Positions 15,003 to 23,645 are shown, numbered from the stretch's first letter. The stretch is DNA of 28,953 bases from UBA7374 sp965660635 (GCA_965660635.1 CBFIAS010000026.1:1-28953); one strand, 5' to 3'. Program-made: numbers and translations. Notes: generated by a model from the sequence alone, not told the origin.

Positions 15003-15857
15003 ATCAAGAAATTATTTCTCTGGATAGTCGTGCTCGCCATCACCGCATTTGCCCTGGTCTATTTCTTTGGAGCAGGCTGGGTGACCAAGGCGGTGGAAAC
15101 AGTCGGCCCGAAGGTCACGCAGACCCCGGTCCGGCTGGATGACGTGGATCTCTCCCTCCTCTCGTCAAGCGGCACGCTGCAGGGCCTCTACATCGGCAAC
15201 CCCGAAGGCTACAAGCACGAGCACATCTTCACTCTGGGCAAGATCGACGTGGAAGTGGACGCAAAATCCCTGCTCTCCGACGAGATCGTGATCAAGAAGA
15301 TCCATATTCGCAGCCCCGAGATGAACTACGAAAAGACCTTGCGTGGCTCCAACCTGAAGAGCCTGCTGGCCAACGTGGAGTCTTTCGGGCGCACCCAGGG
15401 CGGGGAAGGCACGGCACGGGAAACTGCGGCTGCCCCGGGGTCCTCGGCGGAGCCTTCCCCGGATGTCGCGGAAGAAGCCTCCTCCAAAAGGATCTTGATC
15501 CAGGACCTGCTGATCGAGGATTTGAAGGTGCGGGTCGGCCTGATGGGTGCCGGCACTTCCGTGACCATCCCGAGGATCGCCATGCAGGACGTGGACAGTG
15601 CGAGCACCACGGAGACCGTGGCCAAGATTCTTCAGTCCGTCCTCGGCGAAGTGACCCGCCAGATCGGAGCGGGTGTTTCCAACATGGGCGGCTCGACGCT
15701 GTCCGGGCTGGAATCCGTTGGCAAGCAAGCGCTCGGGCAGAAGAAGGAGGCAGTCCTCGAACAGGCGGAAAAGGAGCTGGAGAAGGCCGAGAAGGAGATC
15801 GAGGACGCCGTTGGCAAGGATCTGCTGGAAGGGGTCAAGAACCTGTTCGGCAAGTAG
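14988..15857 (+). CDS. AsmA-like envelope protein
   Basis: The 289-residue protein has an N-terminal membrane anchor (residues ~7-27, LFLWIVVLAITAFALVYFFG). The opening of the AsmA/DUF748 group follows: VGPKVTQTPVRLDDVDLSLL, GTLQGLYIGNPEGYK and FTLGKIDVEVDAKSLLSDEI, then KKIHIRSPEMNYE. Such proteins are repeating beta-groove proteins of the periplasm linked to lipid transport and outer-membrane homeostasis. A low-complexity Ala/Ser/Glu linker (~130-160) divides the groove, and the last ~60 residues form a charged helix (QAEKELEKAEKEIEDAVG). ATG codons at 14988 and 15000 are both possible starts; neither has a well-placed ribosome-binding site. The protein is short for the family, so it likely forms only one module. 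Confidence 0.72.
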   Translation: MRRIMIKKLFLWIVVLAITAFALVYFFGAGWVTKAVETVGPKVTQTPVRLDDVDLSLLSSSGTLQGLYIGNPEGYKHEHIFTLGKIDVEVDAKSLLSDEIVIKKIHIRSPEMNYEKTLRGSNLKSLLANVESFGRTQGGEGTARETAAAPGSSAEPSPDVAEEASSKRILIQDLLIEDLKVRVGLMGAGTSVTIPRIAMQDVDSASTTETVAKILQSVLGEVTRQIGAGVSNMGGSTLSGLESVGKQALGQKKEAVLEQAEKELEKAEKEIEDAVGKDLLEGVKNLFGK

Positions 15858-15899
15858 ATCCCGGTTAATTGGTTAATTAATACCGGCCAAGCGAAAGGA

Positions 15900-15945
15900 G
15901 CGCCTCCGTACTGCATGGAGGCGCGTTCACGCCGGATAGCCGGCG
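15900..15945. terminator. Paired hairpins between convergent genes, probable bidirectional terminator
   Basis: GCGCCTCC (15900-15907) pairs with GGAGGCGC (15917-15924) around nine bases. CGCCGG (15930-15935) pairs with CCGGCG (15940-15945) around four. They fill the gap between the AsmA-like gene (plus) and the bS22-like gene (minus). No long T run follows on either strand, so termination efficiency is uncertain. Confidence 0.5.
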
Positions 15946-15946
15946 C

Positions 15947-16042
15947 TTACCAAGTCCGCTTCTTGTGGCGGTTTGACTTCAAGCGCTTGCGGCGCTTGTG
16001 CTTGCTCATCTTGAGACGGCGTTTCTTTTTGAGATTTCCCAT
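15947..16042 (-). CDS. bS22/AURKAIP1-COX24-like very small ribosomal protein
   Basis: This 31-residue, extremely basic product begins [20 protein letters not shown] and ends in HKKRTW. Seventeen or so residues are Lys or Arg. The pattern MG-x-x-KKRR-x-x-MSK-x-K-x-RK matches the bS22 protein of actinobacterial small ribosomal subunits. It also matches the C-terminal COX24/AURKAIP1 domain of mitochondrial mS38. By analogy it would thread into the decoding-centre region of the 30S subunit. It is too short for most gene finders. The ATG at 16040-16042 has no Shine-Dalgarno site. It lies downstream of the pseudouridine synthase and near rpsT on the same strand, a translation-related neighbourhood. 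Confidence 0.8.
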
Positions 16043-16118
16043 GTGGAGATGTCTGCTAATTGAAGAAAAGAGTCGAAAAAGTGGAAAAGTCGGACGGCTG
16101 TAAAGCTTTTTCCAGAAC

Positions 16119-16946
16119 TTATTTTTCCAATCCGTCCGCCAGATCCAGCCGTTGGAGCAGTACGCGGAAGTCCTTGGGCGGGCCGGACCGAAGAACCGCC
16201 GCCTCCATGGGGCCAGAAGCGGGCAGCCGCACTTCCTCCAGATGAAGCGCCAGACCGGGAAAGGCCGGTGCGGCCAGGCCAGGCCCGCGCTTTTCCGGCA
16301 TGAGTTCCTGCAATGCCGGTGCGGCCGGGCCCCCGTAGCAGCCATCGCCCAGAACGGGGATCCCCAGCACGGCGGCATGCGCCCGCACCTGATGCAGCCG
16401 GAAATACCGGCAACTGGCCGCCCAGAGGCTCCAGCCCCTCGGCGATTCCGCAAGCCGCCGGAAATCCGTCTGCGCCTTCTTGCCCTTCGCGGTGGAGGGA
16501 ATCATCTTGTTCTTGCTGCGGTGCGGCAACAAGGGGGCATCACAGGAGAGGCTTTCCGGAACTGGCTCCTTCAACCGGCCCGCGACAAGGAGAAAGCGAA
16601 ATTGAAACAAGCTGGAGCCGCAGGCATTGCGCAGGAGGTCAAGGGAATCGCGTCCCTTGGCGAATAGCGCGAGGCCGCTGGGTTCCGGCTCCAAGTGATA
16701 GACCGAGGCAAAGAGATCCGCCCCGGTGGCGAGCAATTCCGGCTTCCCCGCGTCGAGTTGGCTGTTCAGCGCCCGATCGAGGTCCGGCGTGCTGTCCCAA
16801 GGATGCGCCCGCAAGCCCACGCCAGCTGGCTTGTCCAGGGCGATCCATTCGGCGGCTTCCGCAACCACGGGCAAGCGCAGGGCATGCTCGCCCAGAAGGG
16901 GCGGAGGAAACCCGATCGCGGCTCGCGGCTTTTTCGAGGACTTCAT
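16119..16946 (-). CDS. RluA-family pseudouridine synthase with altered catalytic motif
   Basis: The 275-residue protein follows the RluA/RluD catalytic domain. It has [15 protein letters not shown] (the KPxG motif), [20 protein letters not shown] in place of the family's HRLDxxTSGLLLxAK motif, [22 protein letters not shown], and [20 protein letters not shown] (the G/H-QIRxH..lGxPilGD motif). The last part is [11 protein letters not shown]. In all active family members the Asp of HRLD is the nucleophile; here the aligned residue is Glu, and the preceding Arg is His. The protein may be a non-modifying RNA-binding relative or use Glu atypically. There is no S4 domain. It follows the rpsT terminator and precedes the bS22-like gene. 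Confidence 0.82.
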
Positions 16947-16963
16947 GAATTGGGATTTGCCCA

Positions 16964-16998
16964 GAAAAAAGCCCCCGGGTCAATCAGACAGCGGGGGC
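16964..16998 (-). terminator. Rho-independent terminator of rpsT
   Basis: On the minus strand GCCCCCG (16998-16992) pairs with CGGGGGC (16977-16971), followed immediately by TTTTTT (16970-16965). It lies 24 bases past the rpsT stop and just before the pseudouridine-synthase start. Confidence 0.88.
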
Positions 16999-17021
16999 GA
17001 AGAACTGAGGAAGCTGCGATC

Positions 17022-17279
17022 CTAGGCCGAGGCCAGCTTAGCGCAACGCGCCTTGTGGCGGGCGATCTTGTTGGCGTGCACCAGGCCGCCCTTGCCAGCC
17101 TTGTCGAGGGCAGAGATGTACTCCTTGGAGGCGGAGGCGAGGGCATCCTTGTCGCCATCGGCTGCGGCAGAGTCCACCTTCTTGGAAAGTGTCTTCAGGC
17201 GGCTCTTCACCTGGCGGTTCTGCTGGGTGCGTGTTTCCGTCTTGCGGATGTATTTGAGTGCGGATTTCGAATTAGCCAT
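17022..17279 (-). CDS. rpsT: Ribosomal protein bS20
   Basis: The 85-residue basic, helical protein of the 30S subunit starts MANSKSALKYIRKTETRTQQ (family opening MANxxSAxKRxR). It has NRQVKSRLKTLSKKV and ends in KGGLVHANKIARHKARCAKL, matching the conserved KGxxHxNxAARxKSRLxxxx tail. The ATG at 17277-17279 is the family start; the open frame extends further upstream but without family features. It has its own promoter (17305-17333) and terminator (16964-16998), so it is a single-gene unit between rnpB and the pseudouridine synthase. No Shine-Dalgarno sequence precedes it: the leader is an AT-rich TTATTTATTTCGCAACC. Confidence 0.95.
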   Translation of the reverse strand: MANSKSALKYIRKTETRTQQNRQVKSRLKTLSKKVDSAAADGDKDALASASKEYISALDKAGKGGLVHANKIARHKARCAKLASA

Positions 17280-17304
17280 GGTTGCGAAATAAATAAGAGG
17301 CGGG

Positions 17305-17333
17305 AAAGTGGGCCTGCCACGGGGCCATGTCAA
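17305..17333 (-). promoter_or_regulatory. Probable sigma-70-type promoter of rpsT
   Basis: On the minus strand TTGACA (17333-17328) is a perfect -35 box. Seventeen bases later CACTTT (17310-17305) occupies the -10 position, a weak match. Transcription would begin near 17298, giving a leader of about 20 bases before the rpsT ATG. Confidence 0.5.
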
Positions 17334-17420
17334 GGAGGAAAAAGGCAAGATCGAACGCCGCAGGGGACTGGATTCAGGATCGGGCGTCCCTGCCTTCTCT
17401 TCGACTGCAGTCCGGAGGTG

Positions 17421-17809
<389 letters not shown>

Positions 17810-18017
17810 CGGATCAGGCATGGCCCACCTGCGGAAACTTGGCAAGCAGCAAAAAACGGGGCCTGCACGGCGTTCCCCGGTTTTGGAACGGCTGAAAGAT
17901 GTAAATATCGGCTCTTGCCTTCGTCCGGCAGTTGAAGATCTTGGTGCCTCCTGTAACAAAACGTTAACATTAGACGGCTTCCCCAAGCGAAGACTTTCTG
18001 CATAAGAACAACGCAGC

Positions 18018-18776
18018 ATGAAAACCCATTCGATTTTAGGCCTCGTCCTTCTCTACATTACTTCAGCAGTTACCGGCCCCGCCGCCGACCTGCAGTCCAC
18101 CCGCGACACGCTCGACAAATGGGTCGAGACCAGCCAGTTGATCTCCAAGGAGAAAAACGACTGGATGCTGGAGGAATCCATTCTGTCCGACACGCGTGAT
18201 CTCCTGGGAAATGAGCTCAGCCGATTGAAGGACGCCATTGCCGAATTGGAGGCCTCCGCCACTGCAGCAGACCAGGACCGCGAGAAACTCGCTGCGGAGA
18301 AGGCGGAATTGTCCGCTGGTTCGGATGTCATCGAGGGCAGCCTCGCCAATCTGGAAATCCAGCTCAAGAAAATCGTGCAGACCTTGCCGGAGCCCCTGCT
18401 GGAGAAGATCAAGCCGCTGGTGCGCCGCCTGCCCGACGATCCCGCAGACACCAGCCTATCAGTCGGCGAGCGTGTACAGAACATCGTCGGCATCCTCAGC
18501 CAAGCCGACAAGTTCAATACCACGCTGACCATCACCAGCGAATCACGCGAGATCAGCGAGGGCAAGTTCGTCCAGGTCAGCACGCTCTACTGGGGCCTGG
18601 CCATGGCCTACTACGTGGATGACTCAGGCGACTACGCCGGCATCGGGCTGGCCGGAGCCGACGGCTGGGAGTGGCCGGAAGTCGAAGGAGCCGGTGCCGC
18701 CATCAAGAAGCTCTTTGAAATCTACGAAGGCACGGCAGACATCCAGTTCGTCGATGTCCCCGCCCGCATCAACTAA
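18018..18776 (+). CDS. DUF3450 periplasmic coiled-coil protein of TonB cluster
   Basis: The 252-residue protein has a signal peptide (LGLVLLYITSAVTGPAADLQ). A coiled-coil half follows (~25-105, LSRLKDAIAELEASATAADQ), then a globular half with RVQNIVGILSQADKFNTTLT, ISEGKFVQVSTLYWGLAMAY and AIKKLFEIYEG. These are the features of DUF3450 proteins, the first gene of extended TonB2-type clusters in Vibrio and Shewanella, where the next gene encodes the long ExbB-like TtpC. The same order is found here. It presumably works in the periplasm with the long ExbB-like protein. It starts the six-gene operon; about 200 bases of leader separate it from divergent rnpB. Confidence 0.85.
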   Translation: MKTHSILGLVLLYITSAVTGPAADLQSTRDTLDKWVETSQLISKEKNDWMLEESILSDTRDLLGNELSRLKDAIAELEASATAADQDREKLAAEKAELSAGSDVIEGSLANLEIQLKKIVQTLPEPLLEKIKPLVRRLPDDPADTSLSVGERVQNIVGILSQADKFNTTLTITSESREISEGKFVQVSTLYWGLAMAYYVDDSGDYAGIGLAGADGWEWPEVEGAGAAIKKLFEIYEGTADIQFVDVPARIN

Positions 18777-18799
18777 CGCCGACCAAATCCAGACATCCC

Positions 18800-20209
18800 A
18801 TGCAAGCCATGAAACTACGATTCCTCCCGGCCGCTGTGGCCGCCCTCTTCATCGCAGGCGCAGGCCAGCTCACCGCCCAGGGCTTCGGCGCGGCCGAACA
18901 ACAGGCAAAGGCCGATCTCGACCAGGCCCTGCAGGATCTCAACGCCACGCGGGCCACCATCGCCAAGGAGAAGATCCCCCTCATCCGGGAAGTCTCCAAG
19001 CTGGAAGACGAAGTGCGCCAGCAGGGTGCCGAACTGGACCGCCTCCGCCGCCTCCGTGACAACAGCGACCTCGGGCTGAACCGGCTGCGCGACCAGGTCG
19101 AGGCCATCCAGGCACAAAACGAGTATGCTGCCGGACTTCTCGACGAATTTGTCCGCTCCTTCGAGACCCGCATCGACTTCAGCGAGCGCCAACTCTACAC
19201 CGAGGCCGCGGAAGAAGCCAAGCTCGCCCTGGAAGACGCCGACATGAGCCAGGCCGACCGTTTCGCCAAGCAGATCGATGTCATCGGCGTAGCCCTCAAC
19301 CGACTTGAGCAACTCGTCGGCGGCTACCGTTTCGAAGGTCTTGCCCTCGCTCCCGGCGGGGAAATCCTTTCCGGCGACTTCGCGGCCTTCGGCCCCACCG
19401 TTTTCTATGCCTCTAAGGACACCGACCTGGCCGGCCTCGCGGTGACCAAGCTCAACGCGGCTGAAGCCGCCATCGCCATTCCCGGCCCCGAATACGCTGC
19501 TGGCATCCGCCAACTGGTGGAAACCGGCGAAGGCAACATCCCGGCGGACATCACCCTGGGCAAGGCGCTGAAGATCGAGGAAGGCAGCGACACCATTGGC
19601 GAGCACCTGGCAAAGGGTGGCATCGTCGGCTACGTCATTCTCAGCCTCGGCGGCGTTTGCCTGCTGCTCGGCGCAATCAAGCTGATCGAGATCACCGGCT
19701 TCAAGACCGCCTCCCCCGAGCAGGTACAGCAAGTCCTTGCCGGTATCCAGGACAGCCCCTCCAAGGCAGCCGAAGCAGCCGGCACAGTAGCCGGCGCAGG
19801 CGGCGAACTGCTCCTCGCCGGGGTGGAGAATGCCGACGAGAAACGTGGCTCCCTCGAAGAGATCCTCTACGAGAAGATCCTCGCCTGCCGCCCCAAGCTG
19901 GAACGCTTCCTTCCCTTCATGGCACTGACCGCCGCCGCCGCGCCCCTGCTCGGACTCCTCGGCACCGTGACCGGCATGATCAAGACCTTCAACCTGATCA
20001 CCATCTTCGGAACCGGCGACGCCAAGAGTCTCTCCTCCGGTATCTCCGAGGCGCTGGTCACCACGGAGCTGGGCCTCTGCGTTGCCATCCCGTCGCTCAT
20101 CCTCCACGGTCTCCTCTCCCGCATGGCCCGCCAGAAAATCGGCGACATGGAGCAGACCGCCATCGGTTTCGTCAACGGCTTGCTCGGCAACCGGAACAAC
20201 AACTCATAA
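18800..20209 (+). CDS. Long ExbB-like proton-channel protein with periplasmic coiled coil (TtpC-like)
   Basis: The 469-residue protein begins with a signal sequence (FLPAAVAALFIAGAGQLTAQ). It continues with ~230 residues of periplasmic domain including a coiled coil (REVSKLEDEVRQQGAELDRL). The C-terminal MotA/TolQ/ExbB domain has three membrane helices, one near 275-297 (GGIVGYVILSLGGVCLLLGA) and two around FLPFMALTAAAAPLLGLLGT and ISEALVTTELGLCVAIPSLI. The LLGTVxGMI and GISEALxTTxxGL motifs form the proton path. Such long forms are TtpC of the TonB2 systems. There are two near-adjacent ATG starts (18800 and 18809). It lies 23 bases after the DUF3450 gene. Confidence 0.9.
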   Translation: MQAMKLRFLPAAVAALFIAGAGQLTAQGFGAAEQQAKADLDQALQDLNATRATIAKEKIPLIREVSKLEDEVRQQGAELDRLRRLRDNSDLGLNRLRDQVEAIQAQNEYAAGLLDEFVRSFETRIDFSERQLYTEAAEEAKLALEDADMSQADRFAKQIDVIGVALNRLEQLVGGYRFEGLALAPGGEILSGDFAAFGPTVFYASKDTDLAGLAVTKLNAAEAAIAIPGPEYAAGIRQLVETGEGNIPADITLGKALKIEEGSDTIGEHLAKGGIVGYVILSLGGVCLLLGAIKLIEITGFKTASPEQVQQVLAGIQDSPSKAAEAAGTVAGAGGELLLAGVENADEKRGSLEEILYEKILACRPKLERFLPFMALTAAAAPLLGLLGTVTGMIKTFNLITIFGTGDAKSLSSGISEALVTTELGLCVAIPSLILHGLLSRMARQKIGDMEQTAIGFVNGLLGNRNNNS

Positions 20210-20243
20210 CCCGCACGCTGCCCGCACTCGCATCCCTGCAAAC

Positions 20244-20828
20244 ATGCTCGAAAAAATCATAGGCATCTGGATGAGCGGGGGCTGGGTCATGATCCCCCTG
20301 CTCGCACTCGCCCTGATGATCTACTCCCTCGGCCTGCAAATGCTGCTCTTCCTCCGCCGGGGCAATGTCCAACTCGGCCGTGAAAGCGACTGGCTCGACT
20401 GGGTCTACAACCCGGGCAAGGCCAGCGGGCGCGTCGGTGAGATCATCCGCTACACCCAGGAAAACGCTACCGCCTCCAAGCACGTGCGCAACCGCTTCGA
20501 GGAAGTCCGCCAAAACATCCTGCACAACGTCCAGCGCAAGCTCATCTTCCTCAACACCCTCGTGGCCGCCGCTCCACTGATGGGCCTGCTCGGCACCGTC
20601 ATCGGCATGCTCGCCACCTTCGCCGGCCTTTCCACCAGCGGAGGCGCCGAGACCGTCGACGTCGTTGCCGCCGGTATCTCCGAGGCCCTCATCACCACCC
20701 AGACCGGCCTCTTCATCGCCCTGCCCGGCATCTTCCTCGCGCTCCTCATCCGTCGCCGCATGCACGCCATTGAGGCCGCCCTCGCCCGCATCGAGTCGAT
20801 CAGCCTGACCAAGCTCAAGCTCGACTAA
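20244..20828 (+). CDS. exbB: ExbB/TolQ-type proton channel subunit
   Basis: The 194-residue inner-membrane protein uses proton-motive force, with ExbD, to energise TonB. It has helix 1 near the N terminus (GWVMIPLLALALMIYSLGLQ), a cytoplasmic loop, then LVAAAPLMGLLGTVIGMLAT and ISEALITTQTGLFIALPGIF. These carry the family motifs LLGTVxGM and GISEALxTTxxGLxxAxP. It starts at the ATG at 20244; an upstream in-frame extension overlaps the previous gene and lacks any family features. It is the second ExbB-like gene of the cluster, with a 34-base gap. Confidence 0.92.
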   Translation: MLEKIIGIWMSGGWVMIPLLALALMIYSLGLQMLLFLRRGNVQLGRESDWLDWVYNPGKASGRVGEIIRYTQENATASKHVRNRFEEVRQNILHNVQRKLIFLNTLVAAAPLMGLLGTVIGMLATFAGLSTSGGAETVDVVAAGISEALITTQTGLFIALPGIFLALLIRRRMHAIEAALARIESISLTKLKLD

Positions 20829-20857
20829 GCCGCTACTCTTAAACTTTTCAACTTATT

Positions 20858-21256
20858 ATGCGCCGCAATCTCACAGCAGACGACCGTGACGACGTGGAGA
20901 TCAACCTCTCCCCCATGATCGACATGGTCTTCATCCTCCTCATCTTCTTCATCGTCACCACCGTCTTCGTCGAGGAGACCGGCGTCGAGGTGAACAAGCC
21001 CGAGGCCGCCGCCGCCGTCCAGCTTGAGAAGAACAGCATCCTCATCGCCGTGACCAAGGACAACAAGGTCATCTACGGCGGGCGAGACATCGGCATCAGC
21101 GGCGTGGCGCCCATCGTCAAGCGCCTCACCCTGCAGGAAGACATGCCCGTCATCATCCAGGCCGATGAAGGTGCCAGCCACGGCGTCTTCGCCCGCGTCT
21201 ACGGCGAGGCCAAGCTCGCCGGAGCCAAGGCCATCAACTTCTCCACCAAGCGCTAG
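20858..21256 (+). CDS. exbD: ExbD/TolR-type energy-transduction subunit
   Basis: The 132-residue protein has a short cytoplasmic start (MRRNLTADDRDDVEINLSPM) and one membrane helix (IDMVFILLIFFIVTTVFV) carrying the conserved aspartate of 'SPMIDMVF' that takes part in proton translocation. A periplasmic domain follows (ILIAVTKDNKVIYGGRDIGI, then PVIIQADEGASHGVFARVYG). Length and layout are typical of ExbD. It stands between exbB and tonB, 29 and 24 bases away. Confidence 0.94.
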   Translation: MRRNLTADDRDDVEINLSPMIDMVFILLIFFIVTTVFVEETGVEVNKPEAAAAVQLEKNSILIAVTKDNKVIYGGRDIGISGVAPIVKRLTLQEDMPVIIQADEGASHGVFARVYGEAKLAGAKAINFSTKR

Positions 21257-21280
21257 CCCGGCCCGGCCAGAGCAATCGCC

Positions 21281-21940
21281 ATGTCATCGGTCTACAAACC
21301 ACCCCAGGGCAAAGGCACCCTTACAGCGGGCACCCTTCTGGGCATCCTTGTCAGCCTGCTCATCTTTCTCGCCATCCCGCTGACCCAGATCTTCACCGAG
21401 TACGAGAAAAGCTCTGAAGAAATCGACGCCCTTGAAATGGCACCGCCTCCGCCACCTCCACCACCGGAGGATCCCCCGCCCCCGCCTGAGCCGGAGGAAG
21501 AGGAACCGCCCCCGGAACTCGACACCCCGCCGCCGCCGCTCTCCCTCGACATGCTCGATCTCGCTCTCGAGCCAGGCACCGGCGGCTCCCTCGCCGGAGA
21601 CTTCGCCCTGCCCAGCTTCGATGTCGGGCAGAAAGACCTCGGCGGGCTGGATATTTTCGACATCAACGCCGTCGACACCAAGCCGCAACCGAGGAAGCAA
21701 GCCTCACCCAACTATCCAATCGCCGCGAAACGCCAGAAGCTCGAAGGCTACGCCTTGGCGGAGTTCATCGTCGACGAGAACGGCAACGTCATTAACGTGG
21801 AGATCAAGCAATCCAGCAATCCCATCTTTGAAAAGCCGACGATTGACGCCATCCGCGGATGGAAGTTCACCCCCGGCGAAAAAGACGGCCGCAAAGTTAA
21901 AACCCGTACCCGTGTGAAGATACCCTACAACTTCGGATAA
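21281..21940 (+). CDS. tonB: TonB energy transducer
   Basis: The 219-residue protein has a single N-terminal membrane helix (residues ~14-36, LTAGTLLGILVSLLIFLAIP). A long proline/glutamate-rich periplasmic spacer follows (MAPPPPPPPPEDPPPPPEPE), then a TonB C-terminal domain: ASPNYPIAAKRQKLEGYALA, EFIVDENGNVINVEI, IRGWKFTPGEKDGRKVKTRT. The 'YP..A......G.....F.V...G.V....' and 'W.F.P....G' patterns are diagnostic. It would carry energy across the periplasm to outer-membrane receptors; none is encoded in the window. It is closest in layout to the short TonB2 type. Confidence 0.92.
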   Translation: MSSVYKPPQGKGTLTAGTLLGILVSLLIFLAIPLTQIFTEYEKSSEEIDALEMAPPPPPPPPEDPPPPPEPEEEEPPPELDTPPPPLSLDMLDLALEPGTGGSLAGDFALPSFDVGQKDLGGLDIFDINAVDTKPQPRKQASPNYPIAAKRQKLEGYALAEFIVDENGNVINVEIKQSSNPIFEKPTIDAIRGWKFTPGEKDGRKVKTRTRVKIPYNFG

Positions 21941-21987
21941 TCCTCCTGTCCTCCTTTTCATATTCCAGATTCAAACCGCTTAATTTG

Positions 21988-23349
21988 ATGATCATGCGCA
22001 ACAAAATCAAAACCCTCCTCCTCGGCCTCGGCCTGGCCGCCACCAGCCTGCCTGCCGCCAACCCCGCCGCCGACCTCTGGAACGACCCAGCCTTCATCAA
22101 GGAATTCCTCGGGTCCTACGGCTTCCTCGCCGGCTACGAGCCGAAGATCTCCGAAGATGAGAAGGAAGCCCTCCGCGGACTCGTCGATCTCATCAAGGCC
22201 AGCCCCAAGGCCGCCATCCAGCAACTCGAGCCGCAGATCAAGTCCAGCACCAGCGCCGCCTTCGACTTCATCTTGGCCAACCTCTACTTCCAGGAAGGCA
22301 ACCTGGCCAAGGCCGAGACCTACTACCGCAGCGCCATCGCCAAGCACCCTGACTTCCGCCGCGCCTACAAGAACCTCGGCCTCGTCCTCGTGCAGGACGG
22401 CAACTTCCCCGACGCCATCCCCGTCATCTCCCAGGCCATGGAACTCGGCGAAGTGGATGGCCGCTCCTACGGCCTCCTCGGCTACGCCTACCTCACCAGC
22501 GGCCGCTACTACGCCGCCGAAGCCGCCTACCGCCAGGCCATCCTCATGCAGCCGGAGACCAGCGACTGGAAGATCGGCCTCGCCCGCTGCCTTCTTGAGA
22601 CCGAGCGCTACAGCGACGCCATCGCCCTCTTCGACACCCTCCTGAAGGACGATCCCGACAACGCCGACTTCTGGCTCCTCCAGAGCAACGCCCTGATCGG
22701 CAACGACCAGTCCCTCGACGCCGCGCAAAACCTCGAAGTCGTCCGCCGCATGGGCAAAGCCGAACTGGAGACCCTCACCTTGCTCGGCGACATCTACATG
22801 AACAACGAATCGCCCGACCTGGCCCTGAATGCCTACCTCGCCGCCGCGGGAAAAGCCGCACCTTCCGACGCCAAGGCCCTCCTCCGCGCCGCCAGCATCC
22901 TTACCCGCTCCGCCAACTACAGCCAGGCCAAGGACATGATCTCCGGCATCCGCCAGAAAGTTGGCAGCAGCCTCGAGCCCGCCCAGGATCTCGAACTGCT
23001 CACCCTCAGCGCCAAGATCGCCCGCTATGAAGGCGACACGGACACCGCTGTTGAAATGCTCACCAAGATCGTCGAGCGCGACGCCCTCAACGGCGAGGCC
23101 CTGATCGAACTGGCCAACAACTTCGCCGACCTCGGCAAGCTCCCCGAGGCCTTCAACCGCTTCGAACAGGCCGCCAAGATCGAAGGCTTCGAGCGCCCCG
23201 CACTGATCGCCCACGCCCAGGTACTGGTCCGCGACGGACAGTATGGCAAAGCCGTGCCACTGCTCAACCGCGCCCTCAAGATCGAGCACGACGGCAACCT
23301 CAAGGACTTCCTCGCCCGCGTCGAGCGTGCCGCCAAAAGCAAGATCTGA
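21988..23349 (+). CDS. TPR-repeat protein of the TonB cluster
   Basis: The ~453-residue exported protein has a signal peptide (LLLGLGLAATSLPAANPAAD). Successive tetratricopeptide repeats run from about residue 80 to the C terminus, for example ANLYFQEGNLAKAETYYRSA, NLGLVLVQDGNFPDAIPVIS, GYAYLTSGRYYAAEAAYRQA and LANNFADLGKLPEAFNRFEQ. TPR proteins end the extended TonB2 clusters of marine proteobacteria, where they support the function of the system. The start could be ATG 21988 or ATG 21994; no ribosome-binding site distinguishes them. It lies 47 bases after tonB and closes the operon. No clear terminator is seen after it. Confidence 0.88.
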   Translation: MIMRNKIKTLLLGLGLAATSLPAANPAADLWNDPAFIKEFLGSYGFLAGYEPKISEDEKEALRGLVDLIKASPKAAIQQLEPQIKSSTSAAFDFILANLYFQEGNLAKAETYYRSAIAKHPDFRRAYKNLGLVLVQDGNFPDAIPVISQAMELGEVDGRSYGLLGYAYLTSGRYYAAEAAYRQAILMQPETSDWKIGLARCLLETERYSDAIALFDTLLKDDPDNADFWLLQSNALIGNDQSLDAAQNLEVVRRMGKAELETLTLLGDIYMNNESPDLALNAYLAAAGKAAPSDAKALLRAASILTRSANYSQAKDMISGIRQKVGSSLEPAQDLELLTLSAKIARYEGDTDTAVEMLTKIVERDALNGEALIELANNFADLGKLPEAFNRFEQAAKIEGFERPALIAHAQVLVRDGQYGKAVPLLNRALKIEHDGNLKDFLARVERAAKSKI

Positions 23350-23444
23350 CCCCCGCAACCCGCGCGACCACGATCCAAGACAACGACCTGCTGGCCTTTC
23401 TTTGAAGCCTCGCGTCCTGGTACCTTGAAATACTATTAGGACAG

Positions 23445-23645
23445 CTACAGCTTCCAGTTTGATCCGACGAAGCGCACCGGCTTCTGCCCCTTGTAGAACA
23501 AGGCCGCCTGCGAGGCCCACCGGCAGTAGCGGGCCCGGGCTTCCGTCGTCTGCGCGACATGACCGGATTCGCGCTCTTCCCGCGACTGCCGCCAGGGCTT
23601 CACCTGCCTAAAAGACTCACAATCCTCCTTACTCAGACGTGCCAT
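23445..23645 (-). CDS. 66-residue partner protein of the nucleotidyltransferase
   Basis: The product begins MARLSKEDCESFRQVKPWRQ and ends FVGSNWKL. It is rich in Arg, Glu and aromatic residues, with a central helical stretch (TEARARYCRWASQAALFYKG). It starts within the 3' end of the nucleotidyltransferase gene, overlapping it by 17 bases, which points to translational coupling. The combination 'short helical protein with a C-terminal aromatic tail downstream of a nucleotidyltransferase' resembles small accessory genes seen with such enzymes in related genomes, by recollection only. It could be the second half of a toxin-antitoxin-like module. I do not recognise a named family. Confidence 0.55.
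   Translation of the reverse strand: MARLSKEDCESFRQVKPWRQSREERESGHVAQTTEARARYCRWASQAALFYKGQKPVRFVGSNWKL

Noticed and set aside
18815..20107. 430-codon open frame on the minus strand
   Set aside because: Antisense of the long ExbB gene; no domain pattern and wrong strand for the operon.
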